Assembly (NCBI GenBank): GCA_036898135.1
Contig: CM072527.1
Span: 31,767,727 to 31,831,726 of the forward strand
Reading direction: 5' to 3'
DNA length: 64,000 nt
Origin: Oncomelania hupensis
Lineage: Eukaryota; Mollusca; Gastropoda; Littorinimorpha; Pomatiopsidae
Both the position numbers and the translations under genes were made by a program. This document shows positions 21,035-33,400 of the stretch, one piece after another. Every line of letters starts with the position of its first letter. Positions within the stretch are counted from its first letter, which is position 1. The notes beneath the pieces were generated by a model that made no database searches, had not been told where the DNA came from, and was given only the letters and a program-made list of their open reading frames with translations.

Positions 21035-21400
21035 TTGTATAGCGCTGTTCCAGCTAAAGAGCTGCTCAAGGCACTGGCTGATACAGGATCTAAGCTGCCT
21101 TTAAGCCACAGACAGCTCAGCACAATCCTGGGCAATGGGGGTTAGGGAAAGAATGGACCTATTGCTTGTTGCCGGGTGTATTTATGTAGTGACGCACGCA
21201 CCCAGTGTGGCCACTAGGGTGGTTTCAGCAGATCTTTTATACGGAGCAGGGGTGAGTCCTCTTTCAACCATGGTCCTGATTTTGTGGTCACGATTCAGCT
21301 CTTTGCAGTCCGCTGGACCCTGCAAGCAATGAATAACTAACATCTAGAACATGAGCATCAGGATCTTTTAAAGTCTGTGTGTGATGGAATGTGTGAATAC
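21035..21400 (-). repeat. SINE-like repeat, minus copy split by an insertion
   Basis: Reverse of the 4783-5072 family: tatagcgctgttccagct, agcacaatcctgggca, then after an interruption gagcatcaggatcttttaaagt. The interruption at about 21208-21343 carries the GGTCC hairpin core. Confidence 0.7.
21208..21343 (+). mobile_element. Hairpin-core retroposon nested in a SINE
   Basis: Contains ggtttcagcagatctttta, also found in the longer retroposons at 22207 and 61550, then ggtcctgattt, a short inserted segment, and cagtccgctggaccctgcaagcaatgaata. It interrupts the minus-strand SINE-like repeat at 21035-21400. Flanking TSDs are not clear. Confidence 0.6.
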
Positions 21401-21547
21401 ACAGACTGGACCTCGATTTATACTGTTTTGAAAAAGGTGTACTGTATATTAATTAAAGATGATGGATATGTTAGCTGAGTGATGAAACATAAAAGAAATG
21501 ATATTATTAGTTCACATCTTCTCTCCTCTCTCAATCCTGACTTTATG

Positions 21548-21548
<1 letters not shown>

Positions 21549-21625
<77 letters not shown>

Positions 21626-21682
21626 TATATATAGATATAGATAGATATAGATATAGAAATATATCTATATATATATATATAA
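21549..21682. repeat. (AT)n microsatellite
   Basis: A long pure (AT)n run, then interrupted atagat/atatct units. Confidence 0.9.
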
Positions 21683-22193
21683 AAATGTGAACTTTGTACA
21701 TGTTTGTTTTGTTTACTAGTGCAGACCTAAATAATGCTTGCTTTATCAGTTTATGATTTTTAAAATTTAAATCTCATCTCATTTGTGCTTATGAAATGTC
21801 ATTTGTGTCCATGTTGTATTGACTTGTGTCTTTCCAAACAGTCTTCCGCATTGGTGTTGTCAGTCATTCTCTATGGTCACGTTAGACCACCATTGTCATC
21901 ACATAGTTATTGGTGAAAAATGAACATTTCCTTTTATTAATTTGAATTCTTTTAAGCACGCAGGGGTCTTTCTTTTCAAAGAATTTGAAGAAGATGTGCA
22001 TTGAAACTTTTCTTTTTAAGCCATTATATCTGCATTTGCATGAATTTGAAAGCAATGGATGGAAAATGTAATAAGAATCATTTCTACCTACACAGGCTAA
22101 TTTATATATTAAAAACAAGCTGAAAACGGTGCTCATTCATTGGTAACTACATCTTTCCACTGCAATACCATCCTTTATCGTCACTGTGACTCT

Positions 22194-22317
22194 ATCCTTT
22201 TGTAGCGGGTTGTTTCAGCAGATCTTTTATGCGGATCGGGGGTTGTCCGGTCCTGATTTGGCTCGGAAGAGTCCGCTGGACCTAAAGCAACAATCAATCA
22301 ATCAATCCTTTTGTAGC
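22194..22317 (+). mobile_element. 98 bp minimal retroposon with 13 bp TSD
   Basis: The insert 22207-22304 reads gggttgtttcagcagatc..., then ggtcctgatttggctcgg, the GTCC-GCT-GGAC hairpin, and an (AATC)n tail. Perfect 13 bp duplications (atccttttgtagc) at 22194-22206 and 22305-22317. Confidence 0.88.
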
Positions 22318-23376
22318 TGAGAAAAAAAAAAGTTATTTATTGATATTCCAAACAAAATGCTGAATTATTTTGATTTTTTTATATTCATTTATTGTGCTAT
22401 CGTTTGTACATATTTAGTTGAACTGCTGTCAAGAACATTAATGAACTTTGCCTATTATTTGTTCTGCAACCTTTCTGCCAAAGCACAAGTTTGTTTTTTT
22501 TAATTGAGGAAATCTGGTGCATATCCTCGTCATTATCATCAACACAAGTTGTCATCACTGTCACCACTAATGCCATCAGTATAATGCATATTTTGCTTAT
22601 GCTGATAGAAATAACATTTGTAAAAGCTTACATTTTGGGGCATAATCATTGCTAAATCAATTTACTGCGCACATCAAAATATCACAATACTGCATGAGGT
22701 ATTTGACATGTATTCAAGTTTCATTGCTGAATTCAGTCATGATTGCACATCGATGTAAACAGTGTTAGACTTCAAAGTTTGACTCGAAGCAACTTTTGTT
22801 CATGGTTCTGATTTACCGTTTCTGTATTGAAAACTTGTTAATAAAACTGCTTGAATTGAGCCATACGGTGTTTGGTGTCCAATAATATTTATCAATCCCT
22901 TGCTCTTTCAAGACTAAGAATGAGCGAGTGAATACATGAGGCTGGACTGAGAGATGAAAAAGACGTTGCTTGCTTATGCTTAAACAGCACCCACAAAAAT
23001 AAATCGCACGCTCAAAACACAATACACCAAATAGATTAAAAAAAGTCTCGCTTACAAAACAACTGTATTCAAACCACCATGACTAAGCTGTCGGTACTGC
23101 TCCTTTCTTGAAAAGGTCCAACATTGTAGCACAAAAGAGAGTTCTTGAACATTGGATCATGTAGACAGGAACTAATAACTCAGTGTTCCAATGAAGATTT
23201 CACATCAAACTTTGCCAGGGCCACACTCACCGCCTTAGACTTCCAAGGCAAGGTACAAAAGTCTTCCTGGAATGGTCCTACCTATATATACAGTGAAGAA
23301 AAGTATTCTTCAAAGACTTTTACCTCATTTTTCAAAGTATAACTGCTATAAGGCAAAAAAAAAAAAAGGTCTTTTC
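22318..23376. other. Intergenic, nothing recognised
   Basis: AT-rich unique sequence. Short frames only. Confidence 0.45.
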
Positions 23377-24440
23377 AACATAAGAAAACAAAATAAGATC
23401 GGTAGGTTGGCAGGTCGGCTCTTCTTTTTTTTTTTTTTTTTAAAAACATTTTATAATAATAATAATAATGTTCGTCATTTGTAAGGCGCCTTAGCCTAAG
23501 GATCAAGGCGCGCAAGGGGTTGGGGCAATGGGAAGACAAGACAGACAAAACTGGACCTGGACAGTAGAGCCAAAATATACATATGTACAAATACAGTTGA
23601 ACAACTATGAAAAAAAAAAACACAAGCACACACACCTGCTTACACTCTCTTGTATATGATTAATTGAAATATTCCATAAAGAGGTATGTTTTCAACTGTG
23701 ATTTAAAAGAGGAAATGGAGAAAGAATGTCTAATGTTGTATGGAACTTGGAAGGGAATTCCAGAGTTGAGGACCAAAGACAGGTAGAGAGAGGTAACCAT
23801 GTGATTGTCTGTTGAAGCAGTTCTGTCTAAGAAGACGTGTGTCAGCAGATGATCGCAGAGCTCGAGAAGGGGTGTAGATGGATAAAATATCAGAAACTTT
23901 TTTTTTTGTAAGCAGGAGCTGTGCCTGTAAAAACAGAAACAAAGGCAAGCTATCTTGTATTTTATGCGTTCAGCAACTGGTAGCCAATTGAGTCTGTGAA
24001 GCAAAGGAGTAATGTGTTCACGGCAGTTTGAACGGAAAATGATGCGTGCAGCAAAGTTTTGAACTTTCTGTAGAGGATCAAGTGCAGATTGGGGTAAGCC
24101 AGCCAAGAGTGAATTGCAGTAATCCAATCTGGATAGGATGCATGATGTAACTAAGGTTTTAGTTGCTTCAACAGTAAGATAGCGATGGATGGAACTTATT
24201 CTCTTTAGTTCAAAGAAACACTGTCTACAAACTTTACTAATGTGTTCTTTCATGTCAAGAGAAGAATAAAAAATGACTCCAAGATTCCTGGCACTCTCAG
24301 GACCTTGGGTTTGATATTTTTGGATTTTTTCAATTTGTTTGTCTAGACGATAGCCCCCCCTCCCCCCCCCCCCCCCCAAAAAAAAAAAAGTGTAGGGTTG
24401 GGCCAAAAATTTAGGGCCGGTCAGGATACCGTACAAAGAC
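23377..24440 (+). mobile_element. MITE split by an L2/CR1-like LINE
   Basis: 23377-23445 (gatcggtaggttggcaggtcggc) and 24375-24440 (gtagggttgggccaaaaattta, ggtcaggataccgta) match the two ends of the intact element at 38879-39068. The middle is the LINE 23450-24360. Confidence 0.7.
23450..24360 (-). mobile_element. L2/CR1-like LINE, 5'-truncated
   Basis: The minus-strand frame (24436-23660) carries the post-palm and C-terminal RT region of this clade: ARNLGVIFYSSLDMKEHI, SRLDYCNSLLAGLP, LQKVQNFAARII, LHRLNWLPVAERI. The 3' end is an (ATT)n tail, seen as ataataataat on the plus strand. The catalytic palm is missing and the C-terminus has small lesions. Confidence 0.85.
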
Positions 24441-25106
24441 TTTTTTCCGGTCCTAAGGCAGAGACAACTTTTGACAGGAAATCGTTGGGAACACTCGAGT
24501 TATTAGTCCAACATTGTAACAACAAAGAGTAAAATATTCAATGGTGGACTTGTGTCATTAACAGAGGGGTGGAACTGACTGTGGCAGGATTATATCCATT
24601 CCCACTGTTGCTCCTTACTGGTCCACTTTAGCTGGGGTTAGGTCCCCTGGTCCTTGCTTACAGCCCACAGCAACATTATGGTGGAACTTTTGACAGGATG
24701 ATTTCCTGCTGCCCAAATGTGGTTCATTGTACAATGTTCATTCTCTCCCGATCCACAACTGTGCCTACCACATCTCACTCCATCTTCACAAGCACAAGAC
24801 AACACTTCATAACAGAAGAACAATACATATTGACATATATATGTATTCCAATTCACAGCACAGGGACAATATATTACTATTGATGATATAAATGCTTTCT
24901 GCACTGGGCCCACAAGTAAAGTCAATACAATACATCAACAACAATGCCGAGACATAAAAGTTACCCCAGCAACTTTCATAATAATAATTTTATATAATTT
25001 AAATGTCATAGTTTTGTCATGTCTATATCATTCATAGTTTGGTCATCATATACATACCCAAATGTCACTCAATATGTAGTCGACTTCATTGCACCTCAAT
25101 TCCAAT
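24441..25106. other. FKBPL 3' flank
   Basis: No frame or repeat of note. Probably includes the FKBPL 3' UTR. No canonical AATAAA on the minus strand was seen. Confidence 0.4.
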
Positions 25107-26132
25107 TCAAGAGAACATTTTTCTCAAGCCACTTGACATGTCATTGTCAGTCTGAGCTTCAGCGATAAGCTGGTTGACAGACTGCAGAAGTTCTACGATA
25201 GCGCGGTTGTTAGGCTCTTTTCGTAAGCCTTCCTGCAGATCCTCACACGCTAAAATATAGTTCCCTAAGCAGACGTTGGCCGAGGCCCGACGGTACAAGG
25301 CTTTGACATTGCCTGGGTCAAAACTGAGGGCATGGGTGCAGTTTTCTAGCACGTGCTTATGCTGTCCTGTTTTCATCTGACAGGCTGCCAGGTTAAGCCT
25401 GCACATACACTGAAGCTGCTTGAACGTCTGTTCTGTGGCGTCGTCCTCAGAGGCGAAAAACAAAGGGTCGATGGACTGCAAGAGCCTGGTGGCTGAGCGG
25501 AAGTGAGAGAAGGCGGCGTAAACGTTCCCTCCTTTGAAACACTGGGCGCCCCTCTCCTTATGTTCCTTGGCGGCCGTTATTTTCTCCATGGGCATTAGCC
25601 GCCAGAACGGAGTAGCAGACGCAAAGTTGTGGAGCGTGATGTGGAACGTGAGGTCTCCCTGCTGCTGCTGGTCCGTGACCACCACCTCTGCCACCTCCCC
25701 TCTTTTCATCACCGACACCGCTCTGTCCAGAAGGTGTGCTAGAGGAGTGGCACTCTCCCCTAGCCACACAGTCCCTTGACCAGGAGGGTAGCCCAGTTGG
25801 CTAGGGTCAAGGTCACACTGACCTTGAACTGACACTTGGCACTCGGCACGCAAGCCAGGCCCGTAAAGTCCCTCTCCTGGTTGCAAGACGCGTTTTCGCA
25901 CCGCACCTTCTGGCAATCGCCAAGTCTGCCACTCGTGATCGTCATCTTGATGTGGTTGGAATCCTAGACTCCCCTCCTCGTTGTCAATGTCGTTCTGCAT
26001 GTCTAATGACAATTCCTCATCCTTTACCTCTTCTACATCAAACCCTGCCTCCCCTCCGCTGTCCTCAGTTGTTTCCATGGCAACATCTACATCCATCACC
26101 GAGTTTTCACCATCAAACTCACCGCTCTCCAT
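25107..26132 (-). CDS. FKBPL: FKBPL: FK506-binding protein-like, TPR co-chaperone
   Basis: Intact single-exon frame of 341 residues, close to vertebrate FKBPL length. Residues ~1-67 are acidic. Residues ~68-175 form a degenerate FKBP-type domain (TWRLPEGAVRKRVLQPGEG, then LTFHITLHNF); the aromatic residues of an active prolyl-isomerase pocket are not evident, as expected for the family. Residues ~188-325 hold TPRs (ERGAQCFKGGNVYAAFSHFR; LNLAACQMKTGQHKHVLENC; VKALYRRASANVCLGNY). The protein ends GLRKMFS, matching the family terminus GLRKMFG. FKBPL is known as an Hsp90 co-chaperone that stabilises clients such as p21. A splice acceptor (caccaacag) lies ~10 nt upstream of the ATG, so an intron in the 5' UTR is likely. 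Divergent from GOLGA1. Confidence 0.9.
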   Translation of the reverse strand: MESGEFDGENSVMDVDVAMETTEDSGGEAGFDVEEVKDEELSLDMQNDIDNEEGSLGFQPHQDDDHEWQTWRLPEGAVRKRVLQPGEGLYGPGLRAECQVSVQGQCDLDPSQLGYPPGQGTVWLGESATPLAHLLDRAVSVMKRGEVAEVVVTDQQQQGDLTFHITLHNFASATPFWRLMPMEKITAAKEHKERGAQCFKGGNVYAAFSHFRSATRLLQSIDPLFFASEDDATEQTFKQLQCMCRLNLAACQMKTGQHKHVLENCTHALSFDPGNVKALYRRASANVCLGNYILACEDLQEGLRKEPNNRAIVELLQSVNQLIAEAQTDNDMSSGLRKMFS

Positions 26133-27314
26133 GATGGCCGACCTGTTGGTGAGAACACAAAGTAATTATAATTACCCGAGGCAAAAATGATAACGTTAAC
26201 AATTATGATGATTTTATGAAAATGAGACAATAAGCATTTTGTGTGGATTTTGCCACCTTTAGTATACTATACTAAATACTTAAACAAGATTATAAATGCC
26301 ACGCATGCCACAGTTAATAATAATAGCAATCAACAGTAGAACCGATGAACTGGCTATTTTCGGCCTCAAACATCGAAAACATCAAGTATCAATTAAGTAA
26401 CTTAGTAAGAATTAAGATACTAGCTGTACATGACCCCTTTACATCCAGATGATCATTACATTACTGATGGGACAAGCACACACAAAAAAAGAAGAAACAT
26501 ATTAAATAATAACCAAATGGCTATGCGAATAAAACTGTCAAAATTTCTGTTGCCGTTTACCTTAAATTCTCTTAAAAAAAAAAGAACGCCAAATTTTCTG
26601 TAAACAAACACTTGAAACAGTGCGGCAATTTTGGACCAAACAATGGTGCAGAATAATCTCCCTTGTAGTTCAACTCCACTCAAACAATGTGAAACAAACG
26701 TAACTATTTCGGTTAAAAGAGAAGAAATTAAATATGCAAGAAAATATATAATCTTATTACCTCTTTACCAATATTTTATTTTAGTATTAAAGTTACACTT
26801 ATTTTGTTGTCTGCAAATAATTCGCTGCTTATATAAAAAATATGGAATGGTGACATAAGTTCCGGCGACAAATCTGAGATGGCTGACAATTTCTAGTTCC
26901 ACATAAACATATGCATCTTCAACTAATAATTGGTAGGTTTTTATGGCTGTCATGTAACATAGATAAATGAAACTAAATATTTGTTTGTTGTTCTACCGTG
27001 CTTGTTGAATTTTACCTCATTTCCCCCCCATATTATCAAAGTGTTCAACGTTTCAGATGTGTAAACATTAACTTGTTGAATGCAGTTTCTGAATGATAGT
27101 GAATCAGCCTCTATCCTTCTGTGAGTTCTATCAACGATGTCTGATGTTTGGTTTTGTTTTCATAATTTTGTTGACTTTTATTTTTTGGGATGGATTTTTA
27201 TTTCTCTTTATTGTGACAGTATCCACAGCATTCTTTCTGAATTACGGCAGAAGGAGTAGGCTGCACTTGCTGTAACGACATACTGGAGAAGCAGAAGCAG
27301 ACGACGGTATCAGG
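26133..27314. promoter_or_regulatory. Divergent FKBPL/GOLGA1 intergenic region
   Basis: About 1.2 kb between two ATGs on opposite strands, so both 5' UTRs and promoters must lie here or overlap. No clear TATA box or CpG-rich core was seen. Assigned by position only. Confidence 0.4.
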
Positions 27315-27423
27315 ATGTTTGCCAAACTAAAGAAAAAGGTTATTGAAGAGAATGGTGGTCGGATTGAAGGTGCAGACAGGTCACTCGTGTCGTCCCCAGG
27401 CAGTCGCAGTAATTCAGGATCTG
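27315..27423 (+). CDS. GOLGA1: GOLGA1 exon 1 (start codon)
   Basis: The ATG at 27315 opens MFAKLKKKVIEENGG; donor gttagt after 27423; ends in phase 1. The conserved N-terminal basic helix fixes the start. Confidence 0.9.
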
Positions 27424-30400
27424 GTTAGTAGCTTTTGCTTGTGTATATGCAGTAATATGTTAGTTGTTACTCATAAAATTCTCAAAACCGCACCCCCATT
27501 TTAGTACCTGACTTGGGCCTTTGTGTGCAATATTTAAACTGGACATTAGTATATATTCATGCAGAAGAAAGGTAAGCAAGAGAAGAGGAGGATTTCCAGA
27601 ACTATTTTGTCACGACGACCTATGGAAAAAAACGTGGAACTATTTCTTGTTAGCGCTAGGTTATGCGTAGTGTGCGAGAGTGACTATAAAAAGTCATGTC
27701 GGCTAAGCATCTTTGGGATGCTGTTTGAGCGTGAGAGAGGAAGTGTGACTGCATTAGGTCTAGCCTAGGGGAAGTGAACGATGATTGAAAAATAATTTTG
27801 TGGTAAAAGTGAGGATAGAGAGTGAATGGTTGGTGAAATTATTATAGATAGGATTAGGATTTAGGTAGGTAATAGTTTTGTGATAATTTAGGAAGAAATT
27901 GTTCTGTGGTTTTTGTGGAGCGACTTGGAACAGTAAGTACTCACTCTGATTTATAATTTGCATAGCCAGCCATTTTGAATTCACTGTTGATAATGTAATA
28001 GTACTTGCTTCCAACTCGGTCTCCGAAATAGTAGTGGTAAATAATTTATTCATTCTATTGCTGTTTTGTTTACAGTTGGTTGTTTAGAAAATTGATGAGA
28101 ACTTAAAATATTATTTTGCTCTTTGAAATATTTCTCAATCTGCATTTGTAGCAGATATTTCATATTGTTAAAACTTATTCTAAAATAAATCTATTTGGTG
28201 TGAAAGAGATCCCCCAAAACAAACAAAAATGCAAAACTGCGTGTTGTGTTAATTTTCGTAGTTATACACATTGAATTGGTGTTTCTCTTTTCTCGTGTTC
28301 ACTGCACTCAATTGTTGTGTTCTTGATAATATATTGAGTGTCAGTCATTTGATTACATCCATACAATAATAACGCATAGAGGCGTGTTGTCGTCTTTGGC
28401 GACAGTTCTTTTAGTAGTAAAGACTTGAAACAAAGACAGAATCACACAGATACACACAGTAAAGTATAATGTACAGGAATACGTAAATAAGCATGCATTC
28501 ATAACACCACCCGCTTCTATGACATATTCTATTGTGGCTGAAAATCCTTTGTCCAAAAAAGGTGCAAGTTTGCATCTTGTCAGTAGGTTTATTCCTAACT
28601 CTGGTATTCTAAGAATGTACATGACAATATTTGTATAGTAGCCTTATTGGCTTACTGTCAGGAATAAAACGTGTATTATTTCGGAATAATTTGAAACTTT
28701 TATTTTTTTAATTTCTTTGTTTATTTATTTATTTAATTTGTATTGTTTGTTTGAATATTATTATTGAAGAAATCAAACCTCGACCCAGAAGATCTATTTG
28801 AAAAACTACCGCCCTGTCTCTAATCTTCCTTTCCTATCCAAACTTCTTGAGAAGGTTATCCTAAAACAGCTCAACCATCATCTGTCTTCTAACAACTTGT
28901 TCTGCCCATTTCCAGTCTGCCTATCGTCCCGACCTCTCCATTGAATCAGCTCTTCTTCACATCGTGAATGACCTCCTCTCTGCCAATGACTCTGGTAAAA
29001 TCTCTATGTTGACCCTTCTCGATCTCTCAGCCGCTTTTGACACGATCGATCTCTCCATTCTCCTTCAGCATCTCCAGAACTCTTTTGGAATAAAAGACAG
29101 TGCCCTCAGCTGGTTCCGCTCTTACCTAACTGATCGCTTCCAATCTGTTTGCATCAACAACCACCTCTCTGAACCGTCCAGACTTGCCTTCGGTGTTCCT
29201 CAGTCAGGGGTCAGTTCTAGGCCCTGTTCTTTTCATCCTTTACACGTCTCCTCTGTCTCACATCATCCCAAACCATGACTCTTTCCACCATTTCTACGCC
29301 GACGACACAGCTGAAAAACAGTGACACTCCTCAAAACCTTCCATCCATTCTGACCAAAACTTCTGAATGCTTTGAAGACGCTTCTAACTGGATGACAGTC
29401 AACAAGCTCCAACTCAATGCAAACAAAACTGAAGTTATGCTCACAGGTACCAAACACAACCTGTCTTCTTCCTCTGTAGACACTGTCACTCTTGGCCAAA
29501 CCACTCTTCCTATGTCATCTTCTGTCAAAAACCTTGGTGTCGTTCTTGACAACACCCTCTCCATGTCAGAATTCATCCGCAAAACCTGTCAAACATGCAA
29601 CTTTCATCTCCGTAGAATAGGCCTAGTCTGCAAATATCTGACCACTGACGCTACTGTCAAACTCATTTCCTCTCTTGTTTTGTCACGCTTAGATTACTGT
29701 AACCCTCTCCTGGCTGGACTTCCTTCTTCTATTTATCTGTTCCAAGGTGTTCAGAACTCAGCTGCACATCTGGTTCTCAAAAAGAAAAAAAATCTGATCA
29801 CTCTCCCCTTCTACATTCACTCCACTGGCTTCCAGTGTCTCATAAAATTATTTACAAAATCGCTTTTTTGTTACCAATGCATCCATGGCTTAGCCCCTTC
29901 CTACCTCACCCAGAACATTCAATTATATAAGCCTTCGAGAAATCTTTGTTCTTCCTCTGAGACCCTCATGATTCACATACCCCGCTACAAACTCTCCTCT
30001 GCTGGCTGTCGATCTTTCTCAGTGCTTGGCCCTTCACCTTGGAACTCTCTTCCCCTCTCTCTTCTTCGCAGCTCTCCAAACATAGCTACTTTCAAATCCA
30101 AATTGAAAACTCATCTCTTCCTTAAATGTATCTGATCTTGCCTCACATCGTCATATACCACCCTCACCTCCCCTTCTTAGCTCTCCCCTCCCATCCTCCC
30201 TCCCGCCCTGCCTCGTCTCTTATTCGTTAGCAAGTGTCTGATTTTATTTTATATGAAGCCGGATGTTTAGAATGAATGCGTGAGTACTGCGCTTTGAACT
30301 GATATTGTTCCTTGGGAAAAAGCGCTATATAAATTAAATATCCTTATTATTATTGAATGAATTTCATTTTTGTTTCTCTCCAGTGACACCAGCAGTATTT

Positions 30401-33400
30401 TTTTATTTATTTATTGTACAAAATTATTTCTTTACTTTTTTTTTTTCAGTTACACGAACAGTCTTTATTTATTAATTTATTTTCAAACATTATTTACTTT
30501 ATTTATAATTTATTTTGTCTTTTCAAGTTAGTAAGTTAAATCAAATCTTTATTTAAGCATTTATTTACCATTTTATGTTTTTATTGTTTCTTTATGTATT
30601 TCTTTATTTCTTTTGTCTTTTAGTTACACTAACAGTTTGTATTAATTTCTAAAAACATTAGTTATTCGTTTACTTTTTTTCCCCAGTTATCCCAACAATA
30701 TGTATTTATTACTGTATATAAAAATTATTTATTTTTGTATTCGTTTTCTTTCTATGTTGTCTTTTTCGGTTTTGCCAAATCTTTATTTATTTATTTATAC
30801 AAGCGTATTTATTTATTTCGTTTATTCTTTTCTATTTATTTTTTCAGTGACGCCAATAGTGCACAGCCCAGTTTTAAAGGATGCCCCTGTTGGGGGACTA
30901 AGGGCAGCGTATTCCACCGAACGTTTGGCTGTTTCACCGTCAGCAGGCAGTGGTGATGACTCTTTTGGGGTGAGTACAGATGTCCACCTTCTTCCCCCAA
31001 TAATACCAGTGATATATTCATTTATTTCTTTGTTTTTTATCTGGCATACTTGCTTTTAATATGGGATACAGGTTTTAACTCAGCCGGCTGACTGAAGCAC
31101 CTAAGACAGCAGGTGGGTTTGAGTTCAATCCTGAATCGGCCAGCGCCTTGGGCAGCTGTTGAGCTGGAAAAGCGCTAAATAAGAACGATTTAATAAATAC
31201 ATAAATAAATTAAAGATTTTTTTTCTCCCAGTAAAACACAAAGTCCTTTTTTTGTGTGTAGTTGACTTTGTGGCATTTTATTTGCAATCATTACGAACTG
31301 TTGAAACTTGGTGGCTTTTGCAGCAGCCTGAGTAATTGCTGTAATATGTACATCCGCAATTGTGTTGTCTGAGACAGAGTAAAGATGGAGGGGCGTCAAG
31401 AGAAGACCTGCTGGCCATGCTGACCAAGCGAACCGAACAGTGCAAGAAAATGGAAGGCAACATCAGCGGTTTGTCCTAAAATCATTTTCCTTCTTCCCCT
31501 TACCCTTCAGTTGCTTCCCCTTACCCTTCAGTTGCTTCCCCTTTGTTACACTCGGTTTGATGTTGGTGTTTTCTATCAGTATCTGATTCAGCCCCAATGC
31601 TGAATTCCTGATAGGGTGTAACTCAGATTCGTTTATCCACGCAGCCCGCTCAAGCAGCATACAAGTCACAAAGTCGACGTATGAAGTTTCCCACTTTTAT
31701 TCAGCACACATCAACAACTGCATACAATCGCTCAATCGTCTTTCCACTCTCAAATTTACTTTCCAACTAACAACAACTTCAACTACACTTTTGAAACATT
31801 GCGGCGCTTATATAGTCTCTACATACACGGGAACAAACGAGAATAATCCTACATAAAACACCACAACCAATCAAAATTAATTTCATCATCACGTGACTCA
31901 CGTCATCCAACCCCATTTGGAATGGAAGCTTCCATGGTAACCAACAGAACAATCCACACGCTTCGATCGATAGTAAACAACTAATTCCCGAAAATTCTCA
32001 AACAATATCGACCAACTAAAAACACTAACGTTACACAAAGCCTCTACTAATAACAACGCAAAATCAAATCAAAGATAAATGCACTCTATTTCTGCATGCG
32101 TTGCAAAATAAAACGAACAGATCTATCGCGCGCGTCACACACAAGCCTACCATTGCACGCGCTTCACACATAAAAACCGTGCGCATTTCATACGCACCAT
32201 CATGAGCGTCTCAACGTAACATAACCCCCCACTCAAGAAGAAATTTACTTAATTTCTTTCACCAACGTTGATACGCAATGCACAAACAATATCAGAAATT
32301 AAAACTTATTTCAGTCTTTCTGGATACTGTCAATGTTCACAGTTCATTCACACAGAGTCAAAGTTTCTCATCTGCAAGCCTTTCTGGATACTGTCAATGT
32401 TCACAGTTCATTCACACAGAGTCAATGTTTCTCATTTTCAAGTCTGTCATTACCAATATTCTTAGTTCATCCACACAGTCAATATTCTTCCAACCGCAAG
32501 GAAACGACGCCCTCGTCCGTTGCAGTTGTCATCGGCCCAGGGTCAAAGACGGTGATCTCGTGGGCTTTCCTGGAGTCAGTGCATCCTCCGTTGTCTCCCT
32601 CTTCCATCGACATCCGATGAAGTCGACGTTGTCAGCTCCCAGAATGCATTTGCTGGGTCTCACGGTCAGGTTGGCTTCTGCGGGACGGTGGAACAGCTCC
32701 CTCAAGGTCTGCAGATGCTCCTTCCAGGTCTGGGTGTGGACTTCATGTTCGACCAAAGTCGTATAGCCTGGGACATCATTGAAGTTTTGGGGAAACTCGC
32801 CCATAAGGTCCTTGAGCTCCATCTTTTGACCTTCCCTCAAGCTTGGTCCTAGCTTAACATCATCGATGCCTTCTTTGCTGTGGAAGTCTCCCAGTTCCAA
32901 CAGTTCCTCGCTGTCAAAACTGTTGTCGATCTCAGCTGCTGTTGCTACGTGTACAGTCTCTGGCGGCCTTTCCACGTACAGCTTAAGGAGGTTGGCGTGG
33001 TATGTCTTGGAATGCTGGCCGACCTTCACCTTATAGTCGTTGATTCCCACCACGGTCTCCACTTCGTACGGGCCTTTCCACTGCATCAGCAACTTATTAT
33101 GATCAGTAGGTAGCAGCACCAGCACTTTGTTGCCAGGTTTAAACTTCCTGTTCACAGCCCTACGATCATAATAGTGCTTTCCACAGTCCTGGGACTTCTT
33201 CAGGTTTTCTCTGGCTATCTCGAGAGTCTGCTCCAGCTTCTCCCGTAGCTCAAACACGTACTGGTAGCTGTTCTTCACCTCTGGGGTCTCTACTTCTTTC
33301 GTCCACAGTTCTTTCAGGATGTGCATCGGCCCTCTGATGGTTCTTCCGTACAGCAGCTCGAACGGAGAAAAGCCGGTGGACTCCTGCGGTACTTCTCTGT

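Noticed and set aside
25534..25779. Plus-strand frames across FKBPL
   Set aside because: Antisense shadows of the conserved minus-strand coding exon.
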